Below are positions 20,027-30,660 of a stretch of 64,000 nt of DNA, piece by piece. Source of the stretch: Trichomonas vaginalis G3 (lineage: Eukaryota > Parabasalia > Trichomonadida > Trichomonadidae). The stretch spans positions 31,340,082 to 31,404,081 of the forward strand of contig NC_067207.1 in the NCBI RefSeq assembly GCF_026262505.1, given 5' to 3'. A model generated the notes under the pieces. It was not told where the DNA came from. It worked only from the letters and a program-made list of their open reading frames with translations, and made no database searches. The stretch's first letter is position 1. Each line of letters opens with the position of its first letter. A program made the translations under genes and the position numbers.

Positions 20027-20629
20027 TTTACATGTATTTTTCAGCAACTTCGTCAAATAATTTTATAGCTTTATCTATCTCATCTACTTCAAACGTTTCT
20101 TTACCTTTCGTGGGAGCACCATATTTTTCTCAAAAACTTCAAGCAGTTCTGTTTCAGCAGCTCTCATATCATTAACAAACACAACCTTGACTCTATTGAC
20201 TGTACTGTCATATCTTTGATATTATATGTCCTTCCTATCTTATATCTTTTGAAGTCCTTCGGTTTCTGAACGATGTAAAGTAAGCCTTCACTGCAACGTT
20301 CCGTATCGAATGAACCTAATATGTTATGAAGTTATATCCACACAACTGGGTCTAACACATAACAAAACTATTGGTATAAGACTTTTGTCTATAAGATATG
20401 CTCTTGTTCCATGAAATGTACTGATATCATAAGCTCAGGATTTCTTGTCAAAATTTCTGAGTTGAAGCATTTCTAACCCAGTCGTTTGTTTTCTTTCCAG
20501 ATGGAGATATAATGTCTGACAAAGAAATTTGTTGTATTTCTTTGAGTATCTTACGTTTAAATCACCTATTCTAACCACTTTGGTGTCATTGTCTATCTTT
20601 CTAACTGTTTCAAACTCAATGTTTGACAT
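20027..20629 (-). pseudogene. KilA-N + T5orf172/GIY-YIG-like protein, frameshifted
   Basis: The orthologue of 47809-48420, broken by several single-base indels (near 20130, 20215, 20320, 20360 and 20450). The N-terminal part keeps the KilA-N-like strand region (VVRIGDLNVRYSKKYNKF). The C-terminal nuclease-like part is out of frame in segments. The ATG is preceded by the same ATTTTGTATGTAAAGACAGT block as its paralogue. Confidence 0.75.
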
Positions 20630-20700
20630 TACTGTCTTTACATACAAAATAACTAATGAAATTCATTATTTTTTGTGCTGAATTCAATAAAAATAATGTT

Positions 20701-20772
20701 GAGGTTGAAGTGGTGAGATCTCACCTGTTTTTTCACCTGTTTTTTCACCTGTTTTTTCACCTCTTTTTTCAC
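20701..20772. promoter_or_regulatory. AGATCT palindrome with four TTTTTTCAC repeats
   Basis: GGTGAGATCTCACC is followed by four tandem TTTTTTCACCTG-like units, the longest array of this motif in the window. It lies between the KilA-N/nuclease gene and the 20775-21720 gene. Confidence 0.5.
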
Positions 20773-20774
20773 AA

Positions 20775-21720
20775 GCGTTTCACATGAATTGTACGATGTA
20801 TATTTTGAAATCCTAAAACAATTTCGTAGCTTCTATTTTCTTCTTTTAGTACACGAATGTTTTAATCATGCCGAAAGTCTCTTTATATTTCTTCTTGACG
20901 TCAGATAAAAGGAAATCTTTCTTTGCTGTTGGATAGTTTTTTATTAAGAAATGTCAACATATCCATTTTATCTTCTGCTGGCTTTTCTGCTTCTTTCTTT
21001 AAGTCTGCATAGTCGTTTCGCATTCTTTCTATCTCTTTGACTGAGTAGTTATATTTTCTTATTGCTGCTTTACATTTTGAACATTGCGGCATCGTTTTTG
21101 CGTTTATTACATGAAATAAAACCAGCTAGAACAACTAAGGCGTCAATGGTTTTCTTTAACTCAAAAGCTGCTGTTTTATCTGTTCATTCCATACCTTACC
21201 TCTTCTATCTTTATCTCTTATCTGCCATAACACATTTTTGCAACTAATGAAACAAAGTTATCGTATGTCTTAAATTCTTCGGATTTGTAAAGGTCAGAAA
21301 TATTTTTATAAACCATGTCGCAATCTTTGTCCATAACTTTATGGTTGCAATGAAAACCAAGAAATTCATAATTTACTTTACGTATGAATTTCTTAATTTC
21401 TACTGAGTCAGTTGCTTTGACTTCAATTTCGTCGAATTCAGGAATAGTTAGTTATTGCTGCTGAATTTCAGGTAGTTTAGGCAAATGGTCGATGAGGTCC
21501 TCCATTTCATAAAGATACTGTTCATTTGTTTCATCTTTCGCACTACAGTCTAAATTACTTGTTAAAAGTTCTTGCTTTATCTTCTGGATTTCTGTTTCAA
21601 AAGTATATGAAGAAGGAATAAAGGTTTTCATCTCTACCAACATTGACGTAGGATTCATGACTAGCGAGTTTGGTGCTGTAGTTGTGGCTTGAATTGTTGT
21701 TGTGCGATTGTTGAAATCAT
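20775..21720 (-). pseudogene. Unknown Maverick protein with CxxC, frameshifted
   Basis: The orthologue of 46721-47657, in at least three frames. The N-terminal segment (residues about 1-90, PNSLVMNPTSMLVEMKTF) is followed by frame breaks near 21455 and 21250. Then comes a segment with MPQCSKCKAAIRKYNYSVKEIERMR and a decayed C-terminus. The CSKC pair could be half of a zinc site. No family is recognised. The exact 3' end is uncertain because the last 20 codons are scrambled. Confidence 0.65.
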
Positions 21721-21775
21721 ATCTTTTATACAAAATAAAAAATAAATAAAAAATAAAACTAACTTTATTTTTCTA
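21721..21775 (-). promoter_or_regulatory. Early-type promoter block
   Basis: On the minus strand, AGTTAGTTTTATTTTTTATT, then TTTTTTATTTTGTATAAAAG directly before ATG. It corresponds to 46670-46720 in Mav-2. Confidence 0.45.
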
Positions 21776-21823
21776 TCTTAAGGAAATTCATGAAAATTCA
21801 CGAGAAAGCCTAAAGCAATCTGA

Positions 21824-21888
21824 GCCGCTAAGCGGCGAGGGTGAAAAAAGAGGTGAAAAAACGGGTGAGAAGATCTCACCTCTTCACC
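21824..21888. promoter_or_regulatory. Half double-hairpin followed by AGATCT palindrome
   Basis: GCCGC-taa-GCGGC (21824-21836) is followed by GAGGGTGAA, as if the second hairpin had been replaced by the TCACC-type array. That array is GGTGAAAAAA repeats plus GAGAAGATCTCACC and TCTTCACC (21840-21888). It separates the 20775-21720 gene from the integrase. Confidence 0.45.
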
Positions 21889-21991
21889 TATAACATTATT
21901 TTTGGTGTAAATTTATGACAAAAATAAATGGTACCATTAATGATATCATGACTGTTCTCATTCATGTCTGATTTACATCTAATGAAAAAGT

Positions 21992-23073
21992 TTAGAAGAA
22001 TTTTCTTATTCTTTCTGGCTTATTTTTTGTCTTTCCAGTACTCCCGCTCTAATGGTCCCAATGTGTTGACTTTGACTCTCTCAAGTTCTTAGATGGTATA
22101 ACATCTTCAACGCCTCCTTCATATCTTACTTTAAGTGTCGTTTATGTTATAGCCAAGTATTTCAATAACCACTCCTCGCTTTGCTTCGTCAATGGTTTCA
22201 GCAAGTTTGCCATTACTACTTTCAACTAATTTATGACGAGGAATAAAACGCAATGGAGTCGTCAGCAGCTTTTATAAGATATCCATTACCTTGCGTAGAG
22301 TCTACGATATAATAGTTTCTACTTAACCTTAAATGTTTCTTTGTCAACGGTTGTCGTCAAGAACTACACGAACTTTTGTACCAGGAATGAGGGTAAATTG
22401 TGTGATTGAATTTCTGATATTTTGTGTTTGGCTTCGTTTCTTTTGTATACTTTTCTTCTTGTTGTTGTGTCATTGAATTTGGTGTATGTCCTGTTGTAGA
22501 GTGTGTTGAGGAATTATATACTTCGAGAAATGTTTCATTGTTTCTCGTAAAGTCTCGCTCTTGGTTTAAATCTCTGAGCGTTCTTATGAAGCGGTTTATG
22601 ATGCCGAGTATGTTATGGTTATGGTCTTCAGTAGTGTAGTGAGTTATGTTATGCTTAATGAGAAAATCTGTGATTTCTTCTTGAGGTAAGCACTGTCTTG
22701 GTCTGATGTTAAAGTACTTGGGCTATGTTCTGCTACAAACTTTTTTAAAACTCTTTAAAACTTCATGAGTTCCTTTATTCCTCATTGGATATGCATATGC
22801 TTTACGAGTGTTAACAATAATGAAGATGAGGAATGGTTATATGTCCTCCTTTTCTGCTTTGAATGAGGAGTGTCAAATTGGTATGCGTCAGGAGCGTTGG
22901 AGTAAATTGGTAAAAAGTAGTCGTAAGGGTTTATTTTTTGTTTGATATACAACATTTTTGTCAAAGAACCTTTCACTTCAGCTCTGTTAGTAAAATCCCC
23001 AACTCTTTGCAGCTTCATTGAACTTCTTAAATGACCTCCATGGATGTTGTCGAAATACTTCTTTCAAGCTCAT
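21992..23073 (-). pseudogene. Maverick integrase, frameshifted
   Basis: The orthologue of the intact 45403-46488 gene. It is nearly full length (1082 bp against 1086) but has several one-base indels, for example near 22140, 22260, 22340, 22710 and 22850. It retains the same sequence around the third catalytic position, where Asn stands in place of Glu (GIINRFI). It shares the N-terminus MSLKEVFRQHPWRS-like and the C-terminal SH3/chromo-like tail. It cannot make a full protein without frame correction. Confidence 0.85.
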
Positions 23074-23097
23074 TTATGTAAAGTTAAAGATTTTATT

Positions 23098-26030
23098 CTA
23101 GGCTTCAAGCGCGTTCATTAAACGCTGGTACCATGCGAATATGTCACAAATGGTGGCATATAATCTGCACCCGAGCCTGTTGGATTGTTGTGAAAGTGTG
23201 TGAATGATTTCCTGCGGTTCCACAGAAAATACCTGCGCTTGAATCTACTGGTCGCTTGAAATATCATATCTATCCATTCCCTGTCTATCCGAACCTGCTG
23301 CAAGATTTGTATAACCTCTTTTTGTTATTGAATGTGATATGACTACCTGTTGTGTTTGTAGTTCCTGTATGAGTGTGCGGTGGAAGTTGCTTCTTTAATT
23401 TTCTTCGAACCTCCTGTTTGCTTTGAAGAGTTAGCACAGTATAAGAATTATCTACAATCTGCTTCCACGTACCAAAACCAGAACTGTTCTGGATTTGTTG
23501 AGTTCATTGACGTATAAATAGAGCCTATAGGATATAATGTTTGAAGTATTTCAGTCTTTAATGTTTGAAGCTCTGTTTTGTCGGCTTTCTTATCTAACAT
23601 TGCTGGTAGTTCATATGCTTCAAAGTTTCTGGCCTGATCTTCGATAATTCCTGCAATGTTATCTAAATTGTTAGAGTATCTTTTACGCTTGTACTCGGAT
23701 TCTCTAAAGGTGCACTTGAACCCAAATCATAGTTCAATATTATGTCGTCTGCTCTAACAGTAGTGAAGGATTTATGTGTATGTTCTTTATCTGCTTTTTA
23801 TCTAACATTGCTGGTAGTTCATGTGTTTCAAAGTTTCTGACATGACCTTCAATGTCATACATTTACTATTTAAGGAGTTTAGTGTATCTTTTACGCTTGT
23901 ACTTGGATTCTCTAAAGGTGCACTTGAACCAAGGGTATAGTTCAATATTATGTCGTCTGCTCTAACAGTAGTGAAGGATTCATGTGTATGTTCTTGTCAG
24001 CTTTACTATTTAATGTAGCTTGAAGTTCATTTATATCGGAGATATTGTGTTATGAGATTTCAAAACTTTGTTCATTGCTTCGAGTTCAACTTTGTCAGCT
24101 TTACTTTTAATAGCATCTTCAAACGTTATTTTTGCCTTAACTCTCAATGTAAATCTTGGTTCAACTAATACACCGTTAACATTGAAAGTAGAGGCATAAA
24201 TTTCACCGGTATAACCAAATGCTTCTGGTGCTTTAGCTACATTATACTGTACAGTACAGCTTATGTCATAACCTTTAGCACGAATGTATTTATATCTTCT
24301 TTCATTAACATTTTTTGTCTTCGCTTCATCACTTCGTGTTAAATATCCATGGTAGTCCGTTATAATCTGTTCGTCTGATGTTATATAATGAACGTGGTTC
24401 TTGTCTGCTTTTTCGACTAATTTCTCATTAACATCATTCACTTCTAATTCAACTCTTCCGCCAGAACTCTTATTATCATTAATCTTTTTCATTAATTCGG
24501 TAATTACGTCATAAAGACTATATTCTGTTTTCGGTTTTGTAAATAATGAGTCAAAATTTCTTTTCATCATTACATCGCTGACATTAATGATATCACCAAT
24601 TCCTTTTTCATTTATTCTCTTCATTAGTTCTGCAATAATGACGAATATATAATCTGTTAATTTATTCTCTTCATCGAGGGTTATAGAATGTTTTGAAATT
24701 GAATCATTAACTCCTCTAAATAAATCAATAACTTCAGGATACACGTTTTTAATGTCTCGAATAACCCGACCAGTATCCTGTTGTTCATGTTCTTCGTTCC
24801 CGTCGTTACGTGGTTTTATATCTCTAACCATCATCAACGCAGCCATAACCGGAGGGTTTGTTGCTATCTGTTCGAAAATCCGTCCGTTATGTACGGTATA
24901 TCTAAATAATTTCTTTGTGTTTGTTAAAACATTTGAAACAAGTCTTTTAAAACCATCTACAAAATTTCCTGTTTCACCTAATGTTCTTGCAGCATTTACA
25001 AGCTCACCCATTCCCGCTTTTGACCCCAAAAACGTCCATATTGCATTTATTTCACTCTGTATAGTTGTCCATTCAGCGAAACTAACACCGCATTCGCTAA
25101 GCTGAAAATGAAATTCAGTGGATCGAACTTAATTCCACCTTCTTTTTCAATTTCAACGAACTCACTAACATGAGATTTTAAGTATTCTTTCGTTAAAATT
25201 GTTTTCCCCGATGTTATGTCATTAACGAAACTATCACCGTCAAAAGTTAACGAATTCAATTTCGTCGTTGATGCTTTTATTTCATACACCGCTTTATCGA
25301 TAGTTTTTGGCTCACCTTCTTTAGAAGCATATGAAACATTAATGAATGAATTATATGTATTCGTGAATGAGTTAAAATCAATGATTTTCATTAATGACGC
25401 CTTTAATGATTCATTTACTGTCGAATCCCTTAAAGTAATTAATGAACTGTCATTTATGAAAGGTACACTGCAAACCGTCGAGTTTGGATCAAATGCTGTA
25501 GTTGGTGCAGGAATATTAATGATATAAGTCATTAAATCATTAAGTGACGTAAATAATGTTGTCGTTTTTGATTTAATTTCTTTAGCATCTGTTATATATG
25601 GTAATTTTATTTCTGTAGTTTCTGAATTAAAGATATTCGCTAAAATGTTTTGTAAACTGTTTTGAACAGCTGTGTAAACCGTTGAATCCGGAACTCTTAC
25701 GATTTCACCGTCCTTAATAAAAGGCATTGCACATGGTGTAGTGCTTGGGTCAAATCTTTTTGGGTTATGATTCAACATATATTCTAATGCTTCATAAACA
25801 GACCTATATACGGTTGTATTATCTTTTTCAATAATTTCACCGTCCTTTATAAACGGCATAGTACATGGAGTTAAAATAGGGTCAAACTTTTCATAGTCCT
25901 TCCATGTTATGTATTTCTCAGTATTTCCATCAGTGATAACAATATATTTGTCAGTAAGTGTGAGAGAGTATTGACCAAAATATAAACGTTTAGCTCTGTC
26001 AGCTTCATACGCATATGCAGCTATACTCAT
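23098..26030 (-). pseudogene. Phage-type fibre with tail-collar domain, frameshifted
   Basis: About 975 codons. The first 320 codons (25047-26030) and the next 330 (24031-25029) are open but in different frames; beyond 24030 the C-terminal third is fragmented. The N-terminus MSIAAYAYEADRAKRLYF is shared by all three copies. Repeats of a FDP..TPC.MPFIKDGE motif follow (residues 50-200). The C-terminal collar (PNPTGSGADYMPP region) is decayed, and the natural stop context differs from Mav-2. Expected role: a trimeric surface fibre for attachment, by analogy to phage fibres. Confidence 0.85.
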
Positions 26031-26047
26031 ATTTTAATGAGAATAAA
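26031..26047. promoter_or_regulatory. 17-bp divergent intergenic promoter
   Basis: Only ATTTTAATGAGAATAAA separates the start codons of the fibre gene (minus) and the 26048 gene (plus). The same spacing and core sequence recur in Mav-2 (42343-42359) and Mav-3. Confidence 0.5.
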
Positions 26048-26824
26048 ATGTTGTTCTATTTGCAAAGTACAGACCCAAACGAATACGGGACAGTAAAGCT
26101 ACAAACAAACTTAGGTCTACAGAATGAGGCGCTTGCATTCAGAATGGTTGACTTCAATACTATCGCTTCATTCGTTATAACAGATGAAACAGATTTCATG
26201 GAGATTGAAATAGATGGAAAGAAGCACGAAATAAGATTTCACAATAATGTAGAATATAAGATGGAAACATTAGCTGGAGTGTTAAATGCTCTCATAAATA
26301 CTACAATAAACAAGGATAACGAAGAAAACTTAATGAATGTTAAACTTATTGCAGGAGTTTTGAAGTTCAGTTATGCGAAGGAGTTTAAGATACCAAGAAT
26401 GAGTCATAGAGTACAACTTCTTTTGGGTGCATACCATATGACATTTCCTTTGAAAAGTGTTGACAAAACGATTGAGATGAAATCTGTTCCATACGTATGT
26501 TATGGTAATTGTTTGTACATTGAGTCTAAAATAGCTAATGTCACAGGTATTTCAGGAGTTAATAGTAAAGGTTCAGTAGAATATAAATCCTTCTGTTATG
26601 CAGTCAATTCAATGTTCATTCCAAACGTTCCTGTCATAGCAACTCATTTAGGTAAATGGGTTCGCATTAGTCCTCATAATTTGAAAGACATGCAATTCAG
26701 ACTTGTTGACTTTCAAGGAGAGCCTGTAGAACTGAAGGCACCAGTGCGAATGACTGTTGAAGTTGACTTTTTAGAAAATATTAAATGCAACAGCTTACAA
26801 GAGAACTCAGAGCTAAAAATATAA
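26048..26824 (+). CDS. 258-aa minor-capsid-like protein (intact, Mav-1)
   Basis: It starts MLFYLQSTDPNEYGTVKLQ. An upstream in-frame ATG at 26015 would overlap the divergent fibre gene start and is not preferred. Beta-rich throughout, with GNCLYIESKIA (about 160) and a C-terminal HLGKWVRISPHNLKDMQFRLVDF. The CLYIE motif also occurs in the penton-like protein at 53869. The general plan (P-rich start, middle helix, C-terminal strand pair) is shared by three structural genes of the element. A virion surface or penton-type role is inferred. It overlaps the next gene by 40 bases. Confidence 0.75.
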   Translation: MLFYLQSTDPNEYGTVKLQTNLGLQNEALAFRMVDFNTIASFVITDETDFMEIEIDGKKHEIRFHNNVEYKMETLAGVLNALINTTINKDNEENLMNVKLIAGVLKFSYAKEFKIPRMSHRVQLLLGAYHMTFPLKSVDKTIEMKSVPYVCYGNCLYIESKIANVTGISGVNSKGSVEYKSFCYAVNSMFIPNVPVIATHLGKWVRISPHNLKDMQFRLVDFQGEPVELKAPVRMTVEVDFLENIKCNSLQENSELKI

Positions 26825-27027
26825 AGTATGAATGTTATGTATTAGGTCATGAACTTTGGTTGTTGCTGTTTGATGAAACAAATGAGTTAGTTATGTCAGT
26901 CAAGAGAACAGAAAAATATTGTGTTAGTGAAAACTGCACCAAGTCAATAAGATTAGGTTTGCATTATGAAGATGAGTTCGATACTGTTGAAGAAGTTTTG
27001 GATAGATATTACAAATTGCTAACTTGA
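26785..27027 (+). CDS. 80-aa Maverick protein overlapping 26048 gene
   Basis: A small protein in a different frame, starting at TTAAATG inside the end of the preceding gene. Sequence landmarks are VLGHELWLLLFDETNELVM, two cysteines at CVSENCTK, and an acidic C-terminus. It is identical in Mav-2 (41366-41608) and truncated in Mav-3. Full conservation, including the 40-base overlap, supports a real gene. Function unknown. Confidence 0.72.
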   Translation: MQQLTRELRAKNIKYECYVLGHELWLLLFDETNELVMSVKRTEKYCVSENCTKSIRLGLHYEDEFDTVEEVLDRYYKLLT

Positions 27028-27043
27028 AATTTTTTTGACTGAC

Positions 27044-27076
27044 GGCGCAAAGCGCCAAGATGGGCTCAAAGAGCCC
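27044..27076. repeat. Double hairpin between convergent genes
   Basis: GGCGC-aaa-GCGCC (27044-27056) and GGGCTC-aaa-GAGCCC (27062-27076) sit five bases apart between two convergent genes. It may act as a transcript 3'-end structure. Present in Mav-2 (41319-41351) with one base change, and cut through by a deletion in Mav-3. Confidence 0.75.
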
Positions 27077-27087
27077 TCCTGACTGCT

Positions 27088-27698
27088 TTAATTTACTAAA
27101 ACATATTTCAAACAAAGTTTATATTCTGTTGAAAGTTTTGTATATTCATTCGAATATTTATACTTAAACTCAACTCCTGTAGTTCCTGGTGTTTCAATGA
27201 TGCGGATGTTACCTATTTTCATGAATAGTGGAGTTTGACCACAGCATTCGATTTCAGGGTCGAGATAGTCAATGACACATTGTTTCCCTGTTATTCGTGA
27301 TATAACATTTTCAAGGTCCTCCTTTGTTAGAATTATTTGGTTCTTGCTTATAAGATTTCAAAAGCTTCTTATCGTCTTTGAGTAAAATTGTTTGGTATAA
27401 CTGAAGAAGGTAATGGTCTACGTTATCTGAAGGATTTGTTTGAACATTTGTGTAAGGTTGTCGTTGGCTTCTCTTGAAAGAATTTGGTCCAGTGGTGGAT
27501 ACTCTAACTTAACATCTGATGTAGCGTTAGCGTTTGAAGCTGTGTTTAAATTCACGGATTTCAGCTCTGGTTCTTTTCTTTCAAACACTCTGAACTATAG
27601 TTCTTTATGACAATATTGTTTGTCGTTCGTGAGTCAACATTTGATGTTGGTTCAATTGGAACATTAACGGCACCAGCTAAGATGGATTTGCTTCTCAT
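27088..27698 (-). pseudogene. 213-aa structural-like Maverick protein, frameshifted
   Basis: The orthologue of 40666-41307. Indels near 27350, 27470 and 27590 break the frame. The C-terminal 85 codons (27088-27340) match Mav-2 closely, including CCGQTPLFMKIGNIRIIE. It lacks the GC-rich hairpin pair that the Mav-2 copy has in its first quarter. Confidence 0.7.
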
Positions 27699-28125
27699 TT
27701 CATATAGAATAAAAACCTTTTATATGTATGAAATGAACAATATACTCGACAAGGGTTTGAATGTAAAGCTAACGAATGAAAATATTGTTGAATTCACTGA
27801 GACAGGTGCTGTGTATAAAGATGTAGAACTACTGAACAAAAGAGCTAAGGGAAGAAGCAGGAACATGAACAAAGGGTGGAAGCCTATAAAAATTTATGTC
27901 AATGATGGCTCAGGAGGTTCAAACATAAAGTATGCAGAAAGTTATAGAGTTTATGCTCTCAAAGGTGAAAAGCCTTCATTTAAGAACAGCTATTCTAACG
28001 CATATCCTCAAAAGCTAACGGATGGGGAAGTGGATGATATGAATGACAGCAAAAATATTAACAGAAATGGCGACAGAGATGCATGGAATTTGTTTACCAT
28101 CAGTCAATTGAAGGTTAAACTTTAA
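27607..28125 (+). CDS. 172-aa Maverick protein (intact, Mav-1)
   Basis: An open frame conserved in all three elements. Its first 92 bases overlap the start of the divergent 27088-27698 gene, so the true start may be the internal Met at codon 40 (MYEMNNILDKG). The middle is basic (NKRAKGRSRNMNKGWKPIK) with a glycine turn (YVNDGSGGSNIKY), and the C-terminus is Asn/Asp-rich. Its stop overlaps the ATPase stop by four bases in the convergent orientation. No domain is recognised. Near-identity in three copies supports coding function. Confidence 0.75.
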   Translation: MTILFVVRESTFDVGSIGTLTAPAKMDLLLISYRIKTFYMYEMNNILDKGLNVKLTNENIVEFTETGAVYKDVELLNKRAKGRSRNMNKGWKPIKIYVNDGSGGSNIKYAESYRVYALKGEKPSFKNSYSNAYPQKLTDGEVDDMNDSKNINRNGDRDAWNLFTISQLKVKL

Positions 28126-29005
28126 AACAATGTTGGTCGTTCCCATGGAATATTTTTGACTTTAATGGTATTAGTCATGATATGAATCTCAAGGTATGAA
28201 CGAGGAGAGATGAGAGACTTATATGCTTCCCAAATTTCTTCAAAAGGTAATGTTATACCTGACTGTTTCCAAATGAGTTCAATATCATAACGTGAGAAAC
28301 CTTGAAAGATAACGAAGTCAGTTATGAGACGTTTTATGTTTAAAGCTAAAAACCTCCATGTTTGCATAAGTATTGCTACAGTTAAGTAATGTCTGACTTT
28401 AGTAATGATGTTAGCTAATGGTGAGTCTGGTTTTGAACTAAACCTTTTCCGGCGAAGTCGTCGCAAACTAACAAAGTATTTGAAGGATATTTTTTGAAGG
28501 GGTATTTTGAAAGTTTTGATAGAATGTAGTTTGTAAGTCGTTTCATATCGTAAACTCCTGAGTACTGACGTAAGTGGTGTTTGTCAATAATTCTTTCCAT
28601 CTCCTCAGAAGTCTTTTGCATTCCTGACTGTATAAATTCAACGATGGCATAATATTTCCTCTTACGTCGAATGTAACGTTGAAGAAATTCAATGAGTTCA
28701 CTGTCTGGAACTTTAACGACAGAGGCTTGAACTTTTGACATAAATGTTTTCGCTGTTGAGTCCATAGAGTCTGAAGTTGCTGATATAATGATTTGGTCAT
28801 AATATGAGTCATTTCCTAAACGTTCTGTTATGAGTATATGACGAATGAGGTTAAATGTCTTACCTGAACCCATCTTTCCACAATAGAAATAAACACCATT
28901 TGAACAGAACTCATAGTCCTTACTGAAAGGAAGAATGAGAGAAGAGTTAAGTTTGTCTGTAGTTTCATTCATGTCTTCATCTACGTCATGTATTAAATGC
29001 TTCAT
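28122..29005 (-). pseudogene. Packaging ATPase (FtsK/HerA type), frameshifted
   Basis: The orthologue of the intact 39355-40242 gene. The Walker A loop (GKMGSGKT, near 28875) and Walker B (LLVCDDF, near 28455) survive. Frameshifts fall near 28430 and 28385, so the C-terminal third is out of frame. Otherwise near-identical. In Polintons this enzyme pumps DNA into preformed capsids. Confidence 0.88.
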
Positions 29006-29021
29006 TTTATCTCCATTAAAA
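29006..29021. promoter_or_regulatory. 16-bp divergent promoter, ATPase / minor capsid-like
   Basis: TTTATCTCCATTAAAA separates the two start codons. It is nearly the same as the 17-bp spacer between the fibre and 26048 genes, so both are probably one promoter class. Confidence 0.5.
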
Positions 29022-29902
29022 ATGCAAGTCAGAAATATTCAGAACATAGCACCGAGTCTAACTGACAAGAGTATAAAGATATACTATGAACACGTTATGA
29101 TGAAACCTACCAAAATTCAAGAAAGTCAGTATACTTATGAATATCCAAGACACTGGGTAGAGTATGTAGGAGGTGAGAAAGCTATTGAAATCAGACAGGT
29201 TCGAAGTATTCCAGCAGGAAGAACAATATTATTGAAGAACTTTAATGTTTTGAGTATAATGATGAAACAAAGAAGCAAGATAGTTTTCCTGTTGCTGTGT
29301 ATGTGAACTTAGACACAGGAGATGACATGAAAGTTTTTAATACAAAGCTTCAAACGGTAGTGAGAGAACAACTGACTGCGGAAGGACATCCATTACCTTC
29401 AGAAGTTACCATAGCATATAATTTTGAAACAAACTCAATAGATTTTAAAGTCATCTCTGCAAAGAAGTCAGGTTTTACATTTAATGAAGCAGATGTATAT
29501 TCGAATGAAAACTTCAAAGCTATTGCATGGTTAGATAATGACGATTGCTTTAAGAAAATATTTAAATACAGTGACTCAACGATGTCAATAGATGACCTTC
29601 GTGGAATGTTACCATCGACGTTTACAGTAGAAGGTTCAGCAGGATTGCTTACAAGATTGTCAATTGGTGGTATTTGGTCTCGTGAGAACATTGTTATAAA
29701 ATCCAGTATAAGTGAATTTGCTGAAGAATCTATATTATGTCTTTCAAACTACATGTATTCGCCGCCGAAGCATTATAGTATAACAAACTTTGTCAGTAAG
29801 TTTAACATAAGACTTGTCGAACCTTCTTCAATGAAAGATGTTGTGCTACCTAAAGATGGAAAGGATGGACTCATTATTGAGATGATTTTAATAGCATATT
29901 AA
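29022..29902 (+). pseudogene. 293-aa minor-capsid-like protein, one frameshift (Mav-1)
   Basis: The orthologue of 38457-39338. One missing base near 29256 shifts the frame; after that the C-terminal 201 codons are open to the stop. It starts MQVRNIQNIAPSLTDK. The motif RHWVEYVGGEKAIEIRQVRS (about residues 40-60) parallels the PTDWIVNINEEKYIG region of the penton-like gene. The stop TAA is followed at once by the next ATG. Confidence 0.82.
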
Positions 29903-30127
29903 ATGAGCTTGTTCTTGAAGGTCATTCATGATGAAATAACTGTTGTAGAAGATGTTAGCAATTGTTCAGACATTTTGAAGCGTATAGATGATATAAGAAA
30001 GAAGTTAGATAGACCGCAAAGCGGTGAGGGCGAAGCCCGTGAGAACGTTTATGTTTCATTGACTTTCTCCAGTAACGAGAACTTTTATGAGATAATATTG
30101 AAGAGAGATGATTTTAATATGGTGTAA
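29903..30127 (+). CDS. 74-aa Maverick protein (Mav-1)
   Basis: An intact small protein starting MSLFLKVIHDEITVVEDV. Its ATG abuts the preceding stop (TAAATG), and its own stop abuts the next ATG. Residues 34-45 (RPQSGEGEAREN) are encoded by a double-hairpin micro-element at 30014-30038. Present unchanged in Mav-2 and with one substitution in Mav-3. No known domain; the acidic N-terminal half and tight coupling to two virion genes suggest a small structural or scaffolding part. Confidence 0.75.
   Translation: MSLFLKVIHDEITVVEDVSNCSDILKRIDDIRKKLDRPQSGEGEARENVYVSLTFSSNENFYEIILKRDDFNMV
30014..30038. repeat. Double-hairpin micro-element in coding sequence
   Basis: CCGC-aaa-GCGG (30014-30024) and GGGC-gaa-GCCC (30028-30038), in frame inside the 74-aa gene. 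The clearest example of the unit. Conserved in Mav-2 (about 38322-38346) and Mav-3 (about 57086-57110). Confidence 0.75.
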
Positions 30128-30654
30128 ATGGTAGCTTGGGCAGCTTTAGGCGCAATGGGAACAAAAGCATTAGCATTTGGAGCAAAAGCACTTGGAGCTT
30201 ATGACGCAGTAAATAAAATGAGTGGAGGAAGGGTTTCGAAGACATTAGATGCAAATAAAGGAAGATTGGAGGCTGGGTTGCAAAGAAGTTAAGATTAAAT
30301 AAAATAGGGCTCATAAATAAAGCATCCAATTTGGTTGCGACTGAGTCAGAAAATGCTTTAGGAAAGGACGATGAGTTTGCAAAACACGCAAAAGACTTTA
30401 ATGACCAGATGAAAGGTGAAACAATGCATTTAAATAGATTCGATGGAACTAAAGAAAATGTTTCTTCTCCACCAGTAGTTCTTCCGTATTGTCCCTATGG
30501 AATGTATGGAAACCCTTACGAAAGACCATTTGACCCATTGACTGGTGGAAGTAACTGGTATCATTACGGACGAAGAAGAAAGACAGTCAAGTTGGAGACA
30601 GACGTGAAGAAAGCAACTAAAAAGAAACCAAGGAAGAGAGTTATAAAGCAATGA
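30128..30654 (+). pseudogene. Basic core-like protein, one frameshift (Mav-1)
   Basis: The orthologue of 37704-38231. One missing base near 30263 breaks the frame after about 45 codons. The N-terminus is an Ala/Gly-rich amphipathic stretch (MVAWAALGAMGTKALAFG), and the C-terminus is strongly basic (KKATKKKPRKRVIKQ). The last codons lie at the inner edge of the right TIR. The composition resembles capsid-internal proteins that contact DNA or membranes; that is inference. Confidence 0.8.
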
Positions 30655-30660
30655 ATTCAA

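Noticed and set aside
25216..25527. 103-codon antisense open frame to the fibre gene, also at 42951 and 61546
   Set aside because: It is kept in all three copies only because the sense gene is conserved. It has no start context and no domain.
26015..26047. Upstream ATG for the 258-aa protein
   Set aside because: It would overlap the first codons of the divergent fibre gene, and the alignment of three copies favours the ATG at 26048.
29350..29691. 113-codon antisense frame, repeated at 38668 and 57431
   Set aside because: It mirrors the minor-capsid-like gene in the opposite strand; substitutions between copies follow the sense frame.
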